From: Sphingomonas sp. Leaf208
Lineage (GTDB): Bacteria; Pseudomonadota; Alphaproteobacteria; Sphingomonadales; Sphingomonadaceae
Assembly: GCF_001421415.1 (NCBI RefSeq)
Contig: NZ_LMKH01000006.1
Span: 1-40,961, forward strand
Direction of reading: 5' to 3'
DNA length: 40,961 nt
Position 1 is the first letter of the stretch. The number at the start of each line of letters is the position of its first letter. The notes under the pieces were generated by a model, which saw nothing but the letters and a program-made list of their open reading frames with translations, did no database searches and was not told the origin of the DNA. Below are positions 1-8,488 of the stretch, piece after piece. Position numbers and translations under genes: made by a program.

Positions 1-214
1 ACAAGGCGAGGCGGTGCGACAGGCGCTTAACAATTGGATCCGAAGTTCAGGGGCCTTCGATGGCGTAATCGATTTTGCGTCGTCGGTCGCTGACAAGACT
101 GATCCCCAAGCCATCGCCTCGGCGTTCAACGACGGTGACAAGCTGCACCCCAACGACGCTGGCTACAAAGCCATGGCAGATGCGGCTGACCTGCAAGTAA
201 TTACCGGTATGTGA
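1..214 (+). CDS. SGNH/GDSL-type hydrolase, C-terminal end (partial)
   Basis: Only the last ~70 codons are present; the reading frame is open to the left edge, so the gene starts outside the window. The tail contains DKLHPNDAGYKAMADA. This is the D-x-x-H block that supplies the catalytic Asp and His in SGNH/GDSL esterases, followed by the usual GY..MA helix. The upstream stretch (WIRSSGAFDGVIDF) is also typical of the family region just before the catalytic His. Such enzymes are usually exported esterases acting on acyl or acetyl groups of carbohydrates. The substrate cannot be told from this fragment. Confidence 0.75.
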   Translation, partial: QGEAVRQALNNWIRSSGAFDGVIDFASSVADKTDPQAIASAFNDGDKLHPNDAGYKAMADAADLQVITGM

Positions 215-384
215 TCGGCTAGCTCGTGTCCCGTACGCCCGTATCGAATGGTGCGTAGTTCAGCGCTTTGTCCCCCTCGAGCATCGGACAAGACGTCGGT
301 CGCTACCATTCACAATCGCAGATCACCTGACCCATAAACGGTCATCCACGTGCCTCTACCCGCCTCCCAACTTTGGACACTCGT

Positions 385-810
385 TCATTCGGACTCGGCA
401 GGATCGTCATCGAGCGTAGCGACCCCCATCAACGGATGCATGACGAAGGTCCAGCCGTCGCCGCCGACGATCATAAGGCGCAGCGATTGACGATCTGCGG
501 TGCCAAGCAGCGATGCCGCTCCTGACGAAGCCGGCAATGTGACCGTCCTGCCATCCTGTAGAATACCGGTTGCCCAGCCACGGCGGCCATTGCGGATCTC
601 GTTAGCAAGGCGCTCCAAGGCCGTCTCGAGCGCAGTGCGCGCACGTTTTCCTGTGACCCATGCATATCCGCCCGAACTCAATTGCAGCGGCGTTACTTGG
701 GGTTGGTTGGGGACTAGCGACGGCTGTTTGACAATACGGCTGGGGTTTTCTTTCAGGGTGTTGAGAGGACGCACACCCTCCGTACTCATCACGCGCGCAA
801 ACTCATCCAT
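385..810 (-). CDS. hypothetical protein, 141 aa
   Basis: Not recognised. The start is supported by a good ribosome binding site (GAGGAAA about 6 nt before the ATG). The predicted protein is soluble: no signal peptide or membrane segment, a middle part rich in Arg/Ala/Glu that should be helical (about residues 55-80), and an acidic C-terminus ending DDDPAESE. The segment WATGILQDGRTVTLPAS looks like a beta-hairpin. It is a monocistronic gene between the SGNH hydrolase and the DUF885 gene. A competing plus-strand frame covers the same bases, but it lacks a ribosome binding site and is Arg/Ser-rich, so the minus-strand reading is preferred. Confidence 0.5.
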   Translation of the reverse strand: MDEFARVMSTEGVRPLNTLKENPSRIVKQPSLVPNQPQVTPLQLSSGGYAWVTGKRARTALETALERLANEIRNGRRGWATGILQDGRTVTLPASSGAASLLGTADRQSLRLMIVGGDGWTFVMHPLMGVATLDDDPAESE

Positions 811-1005
811 CGCTGTTTCCTCAGTGGTAGCGCTCGGAGCGAATGGGTTTGACTACTGGTTCCTTCCTGGTGCGAGGATGTCGTCCGAGCACGACCGCAT
901 GCTTCGGTCCGAGTGCCCCCGGAGCATGCTCGACAAATTCGGTCGGAGCCTTCAGACCGTGTCCGTACCGCGCAGGTGCGCGTAACCGATCGGTCTGGAG
1001 CGTTC

Positions 1006-2811
1006 ATGCATCGTCGCCACTTTATCACGTCCGCCGGGCTCGCCTCTGCTCTGTTGGCGCTGCCAGCGTTCGCGCGTGCTGCGATTGGTCGCGACGACGC
1101 GAAATTGCGTGCCATGCTCGACCGGTTCTTCTACGCCCGGCTGGACGACAGCCCCGAACAAGCGACCTCGCTCGGCCTCGACGTCGGCGCGCGGATCGGA
1201 CTTAGATCGAAGCTCGACGATACCTCGCGTGCCGGCGAGCAACGCCAGTTCGCGCGGGCCAAGACCGAACTCGCTACGCTGAAGACGGTGTCGCGCGACG
1301 CGTTGGGCGACGCGGCAAAGATCGATTACGACGTCGTCCAATACAGCCTGGACCGCATGATCGCGGGGCAGCGCTTCGCGTACGGCGCCAGTGCGGGCCG
1401 GTACGCGCCCTATGTGCTGACCCAGTTGAGCGGCGCCTATCGCGACGTCCCCGACTTCCTGGCCAACCAGCATGCGGTGAAAACCGCCGCCGACGCGGAC
1501 GCCTATGTCGCCCGCGTGCAAGCCTTTGCAGGCGTTATCGATGCCGAAACCGAGCGGCAGCGCGAGGATGCAGCCAAGGGCGTGTTCGCGCCGGACTATA
1601 TCCTCGACACCACGCTGAAACAGTTGGCGTCGGTGCGCGACAAGGCGCCCGAACTGTCCGGCCCGGCAACCGATCTGGCTGCCAAGCTCAAGGCGGCCGG
1701 CTTGCCGCCCGAGCGCGGCTTGGCGGTCGCGGCGCTGATGCGTGAACGGGTGTTTCCTGCGCTCGATCGGCAACGTGCGCTGGTGACCGAACTGCGCAGC
1801 AAGGCGACGCACGATGCGGGCGTCTGGCGCTTGCCGGACGGCGACGCGTATTACGCCGCCGCAGCGAGTGCCGCCACCACGGTGGAACTGACAGGCGACG
1901 AGATCCACAAGCTGGGTCTGGCGCAGGTCGCCGAAATCAGCGCGCGCATCGATGGCATCCTGAAGACGCAAGGCATGACGCAGGGTAGCGTCGGCGAGCG
2001 TCTGGTCGCGCTCAACACGCGACCCGACCAGCTCTACCCCAACACCGATACCGGTCGCGAGGCGCTGCTCGAGCAACTCCGTGCGCAAATCGCCGCGATG
2101 GCGAAGCGGCTGCCCGAGCAATTCACGGTTCTGCCCAGGGCGCCGGTCGAGGTGCGCCGCGTTCCCGAGGCGATCCAGGCCGGTGCGCCCGGTGGCTATT
2201 ATCAATCCGCCTCTCTCGATGGGTCGCGATCGGCGATCTATTTCATCAATCTGCGTGATACGTTCGACCGCCCGAAATTCGGCTTGGCGACGCTGAGCTA
2301 TCACGAGGCGATTCCGGGCCACCATCTTCAGGTCATGTCGGCGCTGGAGAGCGAGGACATCCCGCTGATCCGCCGCCGCGGCTTCTATTCGGGGTATTCC
2401 GAGGGCTGGGCGCTCTACGCCGAACAGCTTGCAGACGAGATGGGCGTTTACGATGGAAACCCGCTGGGCCAGGTTGGCTACCTCCAGTCGTTGCTGTTTC
2501 GCGCCACCCGTCTGGTGGTCGATTCAGGCATGCATGCCAGGCGCTGGAGCCGGGAGAAGGCGACCGATTACCTGATTGCCACAACCGGTATCGCCCGTGG
2601 GCGCAGCCAGGGTGAGATCGACCGCTACACCGTCTGGCCCGGACAGGCCTGCAGCTACAAGATCGGTCATACCGTGTGGGTCCGCCTGCGCGACGAAGCC
2701 AAGCGGAAGGCCGGCGCCAATTGGGACCCGAAGCAGTTCCACCGCGTGCTGACCATGGGAGCGATGCCGTTGACGGTGCTGGAGAAGGTCGCGCGGGAGC
2801 GGGTCGCGTAG
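1006..2811 (+). CDS. DUF885 family secreted metallo-hydrolase (M1-like)
   Basis: Protein of 601 aa. The frame is open further upstream, but the ATG at 1006 follows a GGAG and gives an N-terminus MHRRHFITSAGLASALLALP ending at AFARA. That is a signal peptide, possibly Tat-like because of RRHF. The body matches the DUF885 family. The diagnostic motif HEAIPGHH is at residues 433-440, where the two histidines and the glutamate are expected to bind a catalytic metal. Downstream SGYSEGWALYAEQLADEMG supplies the further conserved acidic residues. DUF885 proteins are large helical proteins related to metallopeptidases; the substrate is usually unknown. The gene stands alone between the hypothetical minus-strand gene and the convergent SDR gene. 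Confidence 0.85.
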   Translation: MHRRHFITSAGLASALLALPAFARAAIGRDDAKLRAMLDRFFYARLDDSPEQATSLGLDVGARIGLRSKLDDTSRAGEQRQFARAKTELATLKTVSRDALGDAAKIDYDVVQYSLDRMIAGQRFAYGASAGRYAPYVLTQLSGAYRDVPDFLANQHAVKTAADADAYVARVQAFAGVIDAETERQREDAAKGVFAPDYILDTTLKQLASVRDKAPELSGPATDLAAKLKAAGLPPERGLAVAALMRERVFPALDRQRALVTELRSKATHDAGVWRLPDGDAYYAAAASAATTVELTGDEIHKLGLAQVAEISARIDGILKTQGMTQGSVGERLVALNTRPDQLYPNTDTGREALLEQLRAQIAAMAKRLPEQFTVLPRAPVEVRRVPEAIQAGAPGGYYQSASLDGSRSAIYFINLRDTFDRPKFGLATLSYHEAIPGHHLQVMSALESEDIPLIRRRGFYSGYSEGWALYAEQLADEMGVYDGNPLGQVGYLQSLLFRATRLVVDSGMHARRWSREKATDYLIATTGIARGRSQGEIDRYTVWPGQACSYKIGHTVWVRLRDEAKRKAGANWDPKQFHRVLTMGAMPLTVLEKVARERVA

Positions 2812-3026
2812 CAGACGGGGATCAGGGCGCCCCGGAAACAGGCAGAGCATATCGTTCTTCGGTACCTAAGTGGCTGTCATTCCCTAAGGAACGCGCTGCG
2901 CGCGCGGGTTAAATGTCGCGCCGTACGTTCTCATTGACGCACTGAGTCGCGATCCTCGCAGCGTATGCGTAACCCAGTTTCGGACGTTCGCGGGCTTCTT
3001 CTGAGGTCGGCATTAAGGACGTTCGT

Positions 3027-3896
3027 TCATCCGGCGCCTCGCGCAGATTCAACCTCACGCTCGGCTTGAGTGAAGCCATAAGCCGGAATGATGTCGGCGG
3101 TTCGGTCCCGTATTTCGTCCCAGTGCAAGATTGCTTGTTCATCAGCGTCGTGGGCATGGCCGACATAACGTCCGCGCGTGAGCGTGACGTTCGCGGTAGC
3201 GAAATGGCCCGCCCCCGCGCACAGGATCACGCGCGTAGGCGCGTCGTTGCTCACCAACGTTAGCAATGCCGGCGACACGCGATCCGGCGCGAGCCTCTCG
3301 AGGCTTTCCGCGTCGAGCACGCCCTCGGTCATCCCTGTCGCGGCCGTCGGCGCAAGGCAGTTGACGCGGATATCGTATTTCTCACCTTCGATCGCCAGCG
3401 TCTGCATCAGGCCGACGAGTGCCATCTTGGCGGCACCATAATTCGCCTGACCAAAATTGCCGTACAGGCCGGAAGACGACGTCGTCATCACGATCCGGCC
3501 GAAACGCTGGTTGCGCATCGTATCCCACACCGCCTTGGTGCAGATCGCCGCGCCGATCAGGTGGACGTCGACCACCGCGCGGAAGTCGTCGATCGTCATC
3601 TTGGCGAAGCTCTTGTCGCGCAGGATGCCGGCATTGTTTACAAGGATATCGATCCGCCCCCAGGCCGCGAGCACCGACTCGACCATCGCCCCGATCCCGG
3701 TTTCGTCGGTCACCGACGCGGCGATGGCCATCGCCGTGCCGCCCAGCGCCTCGATCTCAGTTACGACGCGGCCCGCGGCCTCGGCGGAGACGTCGTTCAC
3801 GACGACCCTGACGCCCTTACCGGCCAGATAGAGCGCGTGTGCCCGCCCCAGACCGCCACCCGCACCGGTGATGATCGCAACCTTACCATGAAGCAT
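3027..3896 (-). CDS. SDR family NAD(P)-dependent oxidoreductase
   Basis: Classical short-chain dehydrogenase of 289 aa. The nucleotide-binding motif TGAGGGLG is at residues 10-17, NNAG at 87-90, the catalytic serine lies in TTSSSG near 139-143, and YGAAK has Tyr153 and Lys157. The sequence around the cofactor motif (GRAHAL) resembles the dehydrogenase part of peroxisomal-type multifunctional 3-hydroxyacyl-CoA dehydrogenases, so a hydroxyacyl-CoA or alcohol substrate is likely; this is inference. A GTG three codons upstream is also possible, but the ATG at 3896 sits 8 nt after GGAGAG and is preferred. It lies just downstream of a TetR gene on the same strand, with a perfect palindrome in the 94-nt gap (separate entry), suggesting direct control. 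Confidence 0.85.
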   Translation of the reverse strand: MLHGKVAIITGAGGGLGRAHALYLAGKGVRVVVNDVSAEAAGRVVTEIEALGGTAMAIAASVTDETGIGAMVESVLAAWGRIDILVNNAGILRDKSFAKMTIDDFRAVVDVHLIGAAICTKAVWDTMRNQRFGRIVMTTSSSGLYGNFGQANYGAAKMALVGLMQTLAIEGEKYDIRVNCLAPTAATGMTEGVLDAESLERLAPDRVSPALLTLVSNDAPTRVILCAGAGHFATANVTLTRGRYVGHAHDADEQAILHWDEIRDRTADIIPAYGFTQAEREVESARGAG

Positions 3897-3920
3897 CGGA
3901 TTCACTCTCCAGACGTTTTA

Positions 3921-3940
3921 TTCGCTAACGTGATAGCGAA
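3921..3940. promoter_or_regulatory. perfect inverted repeat, candidate TetR operator of the SDR gene
   Basis: TTCGCTAACGTGATAGCGAA has 7-bp arms (TTCGCTA/TAGCGAA) around 6 nt. It sits 25 nt upstream of the SDR start and just downstream of the TetR gene. Size and position fit a TetR-family operator. Binding by the neighbouring TetR is inference. Confidence 0.5.
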
Positions 3941-3990
3941 CTAAAGTTGAGGCGCAATGTTTTCCTGATCGGTCCGACGCGACCGCGCCA

Positions 3991-4662
3991 TCAGTCGCAG
4001 AGCGAGCGAAAGCCGGCAGCCATGAAGGTCGCCATAATTTCTTTCACGGCAGGAAAGTCGTCCGAACGGCATAGACCTCCGGATAATTTGTCGATGCGCC
4101 CCGTGCGCGCGAGTGTCAGCATCAGCGCGCCGGTGACGAAGTGATACCCCCAGAAGATACGCTCTTCCGGGCAATCGGGCATCGCTTTCTTGAGCAGCGA
4201 AATCAATCGCAGCACGACCGGATCGAAATGCTGGTCCATCAACTCGGCCCCCCACTCGGGCGTGTTCGCGACCTGTGCGCCGAGCTTGGCATAGTTCTTC
4301 CAGCCCTCACCGCCATCGATATAGGTATCGAGGTCGGTGTCGAGAAAGGCGTGCAACGCCCCTTCGATGGTTGGCGTGTCGCCGGCGGCGGCTTCGTAAT
4401 CGGCCAGCGCCTTCATGCGCCGTTCGCTGGTGATCCCGGCCCGGCGTGAGAAGACTGCATCGAACAATGCCTTCTTGTCCGTGAAATAATAGTTGAGCAG
4501 CGTGTGATGGACCCCGACCTTCTTGGCGACATCCTTCAAGGTGACGCCGTGAAGGCCGTGCTTCGAGAACAACTCCTCGGCCACATCGAAAATCTGTTCC
4601 ATCGTTTCGGCGCGCTGTTCGGCCTTGCGAGAGGGACGGGCGGATTTTGCTTGCTGGGTCAC
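3991..4662 (-). CDS. TetR/AcrR family transcriptional regulator (copy 1)
   Basis: Protein of 223 aa from a GTG start preceded by GGGAG at about 9 nt. The N-terminal HTH is typical: a helix AETMEQIFDVAEELFSKHGL, then GVTLKDVAKKVGVHHTLLNYYF as the DNA-reading segment, then TDKKALFDAVF. The C-terminal part (from about residue 80) is the ligand-binding domain. It is clearly paralogous to the TetR at 7778-8473, sharing the RKAEQRA/KKAEQRA lead-in, the HTH and the C-terminal block WGYHFVTGALML..GRIDKLSGGLCRS. It is divergent from the MFS-esterase pair and upstream of the SDR gene, so it probably represses one or both in the absence of a ligand. Confidence 0.9.
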   Translation of the reverse strand: MTQQAKSARPSRKAEQRAETMEQIFDVAEELFSKHGLHGVTLKDVAKKVGVHHTLLNYYFTDKKALFDAVFSRRAGITSERRMKALADYEAAAGDTPTIEGALHAFLDTDLDTYIDGGEGWKNYAKLGAQVANTPEWGAELMDQHFDPVVLRLISLLKKAMPDCPEERIFWGYHFVTGALMLTLARTGRIDKLSGGLCRSDDFPAVKEIMATFMAAGFRSLCD

Positions 4663-4804
4663 GCGTCTTCACTCCCGCGCTAGCGAGCAGGCGTCAAGGC
4701 GCGGCGTCCGGCGACCCATGCTCACCCATAAGAGAGTGTGTATTGACACCTACCCCTGCGTGCCGCATCGTCGGAGCATAATCCACGCCAAGTGGGAGAG
4801 GGTG

Positions 4805-6115
4805 ATGACGGTCCTGAGCGACGAGGCGACGCACGTGGTGCGAGCGCAAACCATGGCACCCCGACGATCACGTCATCCCGGCATCGTGCTGGCGATGCTG
4901 ACTTTCGTCTATGTGTTGAACTTCCTCGACCGACAGCTGCTCGGCATACTTGCCAAGCCGATCCAGGATTCGCTGCACATCACGGATGGCCAATTGGGGC
5001 TGATCGGTGGACTGTATTTTGCGATGTTTTATTGCTTCATCGCGATCCCGGTAAGTTGGCTTGCCGACCGTACCAGCCGGGTCGGGGTGCTCACCCTCGC
5101 CTGTGCAATTTGGAGCGCCGCGACGATCGCTTGCGGCATGGTGCGCACCTATCCGCAACTGGTGGTTGCGCGGATGACGGTGGGCTTCGGCGAGGCGGGC
5201 GGCGTGCCGCCATCCTATGCGCTCATCACGGATATTTTCCCGCCAGGCCGCCGGGGCGTCGCGTTCGGCATCTACAATCTGGGGCCACCAATCGGCGCAG
5301 CGCTCGGCATCGCGCTGGGCGCTACGATCGCGGCGATGTTCGATTGGCGCGACGCATTCGTGGCGATCGGCATCGTTGGAATCCTCGCTGCCGCCGCACT
5401 GCCGTTCGTCATCCCCGAGCCGGTGCGCGGTGCAGCCGATCCCGGCGCAAGCAATCTCTCCGACAAGGCCCCGTTCTGGGCGACATTGCGCGCATTCTTC
5501 GTGAATCCGGTGATGACGCTTGCCGCGTTCGGCAGCGGCGCGACTCAGTTCGTCACCTATGGCCTCGGCAATTTCGCGGTGCTGTTCCTCATCCGCGAAA
5601 AGGGCATGACGCTGCCGGAGATCGCCTTCTGGTACGCGCTGGCGATCGTCATCGGCATGGGCGGCGGCATGATCGCGTCCGGGCGGATCATCGACCGTTT
5701 CGCGCGACGCTCGCGCCGCGTGTTTGCGATCGCGCCAGCCGTATCGCTGGCCATCTCGATGCCGTTCTACGTCGCATTCGTCTGGGCGCCGACCTGGCCG
5801 CTGGCGCTCGCGCTGCTGACGGTCGTGATGTTCTTCAACTATTTCTACCTCTCCTGCTCGGTCACGCTGGTTCAGGAAGAGGCAGCCCCCAATCAACGCG
5901 TGCTGGCAGGCGCGTTGCTGTTGCTGGTGATGAACTTCATCGGGCTTGGCCTCGGGCCAACCTGGGTCGGTGCGGCGAGTGACCATTTCTCGGCCGGCGG
6001 GGCAACCAATCCGCTGCAGCTCGCACTCTACACGCTCGCCCCCTTCTACGTCATCGCGATCGGCCTGTTCCTCTGGCTCGCGCGGACGCTGCATCGCCAG
6101 GAGACGATTAAATGA
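4805..6115 (+). CDS. MFS transporter (spinster-like)
   Basis: Inner-membrane carrier of 436 aa with about 12 hydrophobic segments. The first begins at IVLAMLTFVYVLNFLDRQLLG, a very common opening in sphingomonad MFS carriers of the spinster type. The loop 2-3 motif LADRTSRV, the segment GFGEAGGVPPSYALITDIFPPGRRG and the second-half motif GRIIDRFARRS are recognisable. The ATG at 4805 lies 6 nt after GGAG of GGGAGAGG; longer versions would read through non-membrane sequence. A TTGACA box is at 4743-4748, but no good -10 was found. It overlaps the following carboxylesterase by four bases (ATGA), so the two are translated together. It probably moves the ester or its hydrolysis product. Confidence 0.9.
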   Translation: MTVLSDEATHVVRAQTMAPRRSRHPGIVLAMLTFVYVLNFLDRQLLGILAKPIQDSLHITDGQLGLIGGLYFAMFYCFIAIPVSWLADRTSRVGVLTLACAIWSAATIACGMVRTYPQLVVARMTVGFGEAGGVPPSYALITDIFPPGRRGVAFGIYNLGPPIGAALGIALGATIAAMFDWRDAFVAIGIVGILAAAALPFVIPEPVRGAADPGASNLSDKAPFWATLRAFFVNPVMTLAAFGSGATQFVTYGLGNFAVLFLIREKGMTLPEIAFWYALAIVIGMGGGMIASGRIIDRFARRSRRVFAIAPAVSLAISMPFYVAFVWAPTWPLALALLTVVMFFNYFYLSCSVTLVQEEAAPNQRVLAGALLLLVMNFIGLGLGPTWVGAASDHFSAGGATNPLQLALYTLAPFYVIAIGLFLWLARTLHRQETIK

Positions 6116-7722
6116 CGGTATTTCTGATCGCCATGACGCTGGCCGGTGCCGCGCCGATGCCGGTGGTGGACACGCCAGCGGGCAAGATGCGCGGCACGAC
6201 CGAGGGCGAGCTCCGCGTGTTCAAGGGCATTCCCTACGCCGCGCCGCCGGTGCGCGACCTGCGCTGGCGCCCGCCCGCATCGTTGCCGCGCTGGAAGGGA
6301 GAGCGCCCCGCCACCGCATTCGGCCCGGCCTGCATCCAGCCTCAGGCGCCCAATGCCACGGTCTATTCCGGACCGCCAATGCCGGTCAGCGAGGATTGCC
6401 TGACGCTCAACGTCTGGGCCCCCGCCAACGCGAAGAATGCGTCCGTCATGGTCTGGATCCACGGCGGCGCGCTGCGCACCGGATCGAGCCGCGAACCGAT
6501 GTACGATGGCCGCAAGCTCGCCGAGCGCGGGATCATCGTCGTGTCGATCAACTACCGGCTCGGCGTGCTAGGCTGGCTGGCGCATCCCGGGCTCAGCGCC
6601 GAATCCGCACGGCACGTCTCGGGCAATTACGGCCTGCTCGACCAGATCGCCGCACTGACATGGGTCCGCGACAACATCGCCGCGTTCGGCGGATCGCCCC
6701 GCAACGTTACCGTCGCTGGGGAATCTGCAGGCGGGCTCAGCGCGCTGTACCTGATGGCGTCGCCCGCCGCGCACGGCCTGTTCGCGAGGGTCATCGCGGA
6801 AAGCTCGTACATGATTTCCATGCCCGATCTGCGCAAACCGGCGTTCGGCATGCCGTCCTGGGAAGCCGGCGGCCAGGCGCTAGGGACTGCGTTGAAGGCA
6901 CCCGATATCGCCGCCCTGCGGACCATGGACCCGCAGATGCTGACCGACACCGCGTCGAAGCTCGGGTTCGCGCCGTTCGGCGTGGTCGACGGCGCGGTGC
7001 TGCCGCAGCAGATGGTCGACGCGTTCGATCAGGGGAAGCAGGCCGCGGTGCCGGTACTTGCCGGGTTCAACCAGGGGGAGATCCGCTCGCTACGGATGCT
7101 CGCACCACCGGCACCGGCGGATGCGGCAGCGTATGAAAATACGATCCGCGCGCGCTATGCCGACCTCGCCGATCCGTTCCTGCGGCTCTATCCGGCGGCC
7201 GCGTACAAGGAGAGCATCCTCGCGGCGACGCGCGATGCGCTGTACGGCTGGACCGCGGAGCGCCTCGTCCGCAAGCAGGCCGCACTCGGCAAGCCCGCCT
7301 ATTTCTATCTGTTCGATCATGGCTATGCGGCGATGGACCAGGCGGACCTCCACGCCTTCCACGCCAGCGAACTGCCGTTCGTGTTCGGCACATCCGCCAG
7401 CACGCCGCCGCAATGGCCGAAAATTCCCGACACCCCCGGCGAGCGGGCGCTGTCGGACGCCATGCTCGATTATTGGGCAAGCTTCGTCCGCGACGGCAAG
7501 CCCGTCGCCCGGCACGCCGCGCCCTGGCCCGCCTATACCGCGACGCGCGCGTACATGCATTTCGGCGCTACGCCGGAGGCACGGCGCGACCTGTTACCCG
7601 GCATGTTCGCGCTCAACGAACGCGTGATGTGTCGCCGCCGGGCGACGGGGACGATCGGCTGGAACTGGAACGTCGGCCTAGCCGCGCCGGCGATGCCACC
7701 GACCGTGGCGGGGTGCGATTAG
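6112..7722 (+). CDS. type-B carboxylesterase/lipase (copy 1)
   Basis: Alpha/beta-hydrolase of 536 aa, PF00135 type. The N-terminus TPAGKMRG...FKGIPYAAPP is diagnostic, followed by the SEDCLTLNVW block, the oxyanion loop VWIHGGA and the nucleophile elbow GESAGG (Ser205). The catalytic His is probably in the HASELPFVFG block near residue 425. A short hydrophobic N-terminus (MTVFLIAMTLAGAAP) looks like a signal peptide, so a periplasmic location is likely. Its ATG overlaps the stop of the MFS gene. A second enzyme of the same family lies at 12590-14113. The substrate is unknown. Confidence 0.9.
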   Translation: MTVFLIAMTLAGAAPMPVVDTPAGKMRGTTEGELRVFKGIPYAAPPVRDLRWRPPASLPRWKGERPATAFGPACIQPQAPNATVYSGPPMPVSEDCLTLNVWAPANAKNASVMVWIHGGALRTGSSREPMYDGRKLAERGIIVVSINYRLGVLGWLAHPGLSAESARHVSGNYGLLDQIAALTWVRDNIAAFGGSPRNVTVAGESAGGLSALYLMASPAAHGLFARVIAESSYMISMPDLRKPAFGMPSWEAGGQALGTALKAPDIAALRTMDPQMLTDTASKLGFAPFGVVDGAVLPQQMVDAFDQGKQAAVPVLAGFNQGEIRSLRMLAPPAPADAAAYENTIRARYADLADPFLRLYPAAAYKESILAATRDALYGWTAERLVRKQAALGKPAYFYLFDHGYAAMDQADLHAFHASELPFVFGTSASTPPQWPKIPDTPGERALSDAMLDYWASFVRDGKPVARHAAPWPAYTATRAYMHFGATPEARRDLLPGMFALNERVMCRRRATGTIGWNWNVGLAAPAMPPTVAGCD

Positions 7723-7777
7723 GCGGAGATAACCAACCCGGCGAAGCACGGCATGGCACACAGTCCAATCGACGGCA

Positions 7778-8473
7778 TCAGGCCTCAGCCGTGCGCGCCT
7801 CGCACGTCGCGATGAAGCCCGCCGCCATGAAGCGCGCCATCCGTTCCTTGATCGCCTCGAAATCCTCCGAGCGGCACAGACCGCCCGACAGCTTGTCGAT
7901 CCGCCCCGTCCGCCCAAGCGACAGCATCAACCCGCCCGTCACGAAATGATATCCCCAGAACAGATCTGCCTCGGGACATTCCGGTAGCGCCTGTTTGAGG
8001 ATGCTTATCAGCCGCAGCACCACCACGTCGAAATGCGTGTCCATCAGGTCGGCACCCCATTCGGCTGTGTTGCTCATCTGCGCGCCGAGCATGCCGAAGT
8101 TGCGCCAGCCGATGTCGCCGTTGCCGTAGAGATCGAGATCCGCGTCGAGATAGGCGTGCAGCGCTCCCTCCACGGTCGGGCTGCCCGCCGCGCTCCGCTC
8201 ATAGGCATCGAGGGTTGCAAGCCGGCGCTCGATCGTCACCGGCGCACGCCGGGCGATCACCGCGTCGAACAGTTCCTTCTTGTCCTTGAAATAATAATGC
8301 AGCAGCGACTGGTGGACGCCGACCTGCTGCGCGACCTCCTTCAGCGTGACGCCGTACAGGCCGTGCTTGGCGAACAGCGCCTCGGCGGCGTCGAATATCT
8401 GCTCCAGCGTCGCGGCGCGCTGTTCGGCCTTTTTGGTCGGGGAACGTCGGGGTCGGGGCGGCGCGTCGGTCAT
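7778..8473 (-). CDS. TetR/AcrR family transcriptional regulator (copy 2)
   Basis: Protein of 231 aa. The HTH region is TLEQIFDAAEALFAKHGL, then GVTLKEVAQQVGVHQSLLHYYF, then KDKKELFDAVIARR. It matches the TetR at 3991-4662 along its length, including the C-terminal WGYHFVTGGLMLSLGRTGRI. The pair therefore arose by duplication and may sense related ligands. It follows the acyl-CoA ligase after 15 nt on the same strand, so it is probably the last gene of a TonB receptor-ligase-TetR operon. It converges on the carboxylesterase with a short gap and no clear terminator. Confidence 0.9.
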   Translation of the reverse strand: MTDAPPRPRRSPTKKAEQRAATLEQIFDAAEALFAKHGLYGVTLKEVAQQVGVHQSLLHYYFKDKKELFDAVIARRAPVTIERRLATLDAYERSAAGSPTVEGALHAYLDADLDLYGNGDIGWRNFGMLGAQMSNTAEWGADLMDTHFDVVVLRLISILKQALPECPEADLFWGYHFVTGGLMLSLGRTGRIDKLSGGLCRSEDFEAIKERMARFMAAGFIATCEARTAEA

Positions 8474-8488
8474 GCCGCCGTCATGGCC

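Noticed and set aside
500..985. Plus-strand 161-codon frame opposite the 141-aa hypothetical gene
   Set aside because: No ribosome binding site, Arg/Ser-rich composition typical of an antisense frame, and the minus-strand frame has a good start signal.
952..2325. Long minus-strand frame opposite the DUF885 gene
   Set aside because: Antisense shadow in GC-rich DNA; Arg/His/Gly-rich with no motif, while the plus strand has a clear family match and signal peptide.
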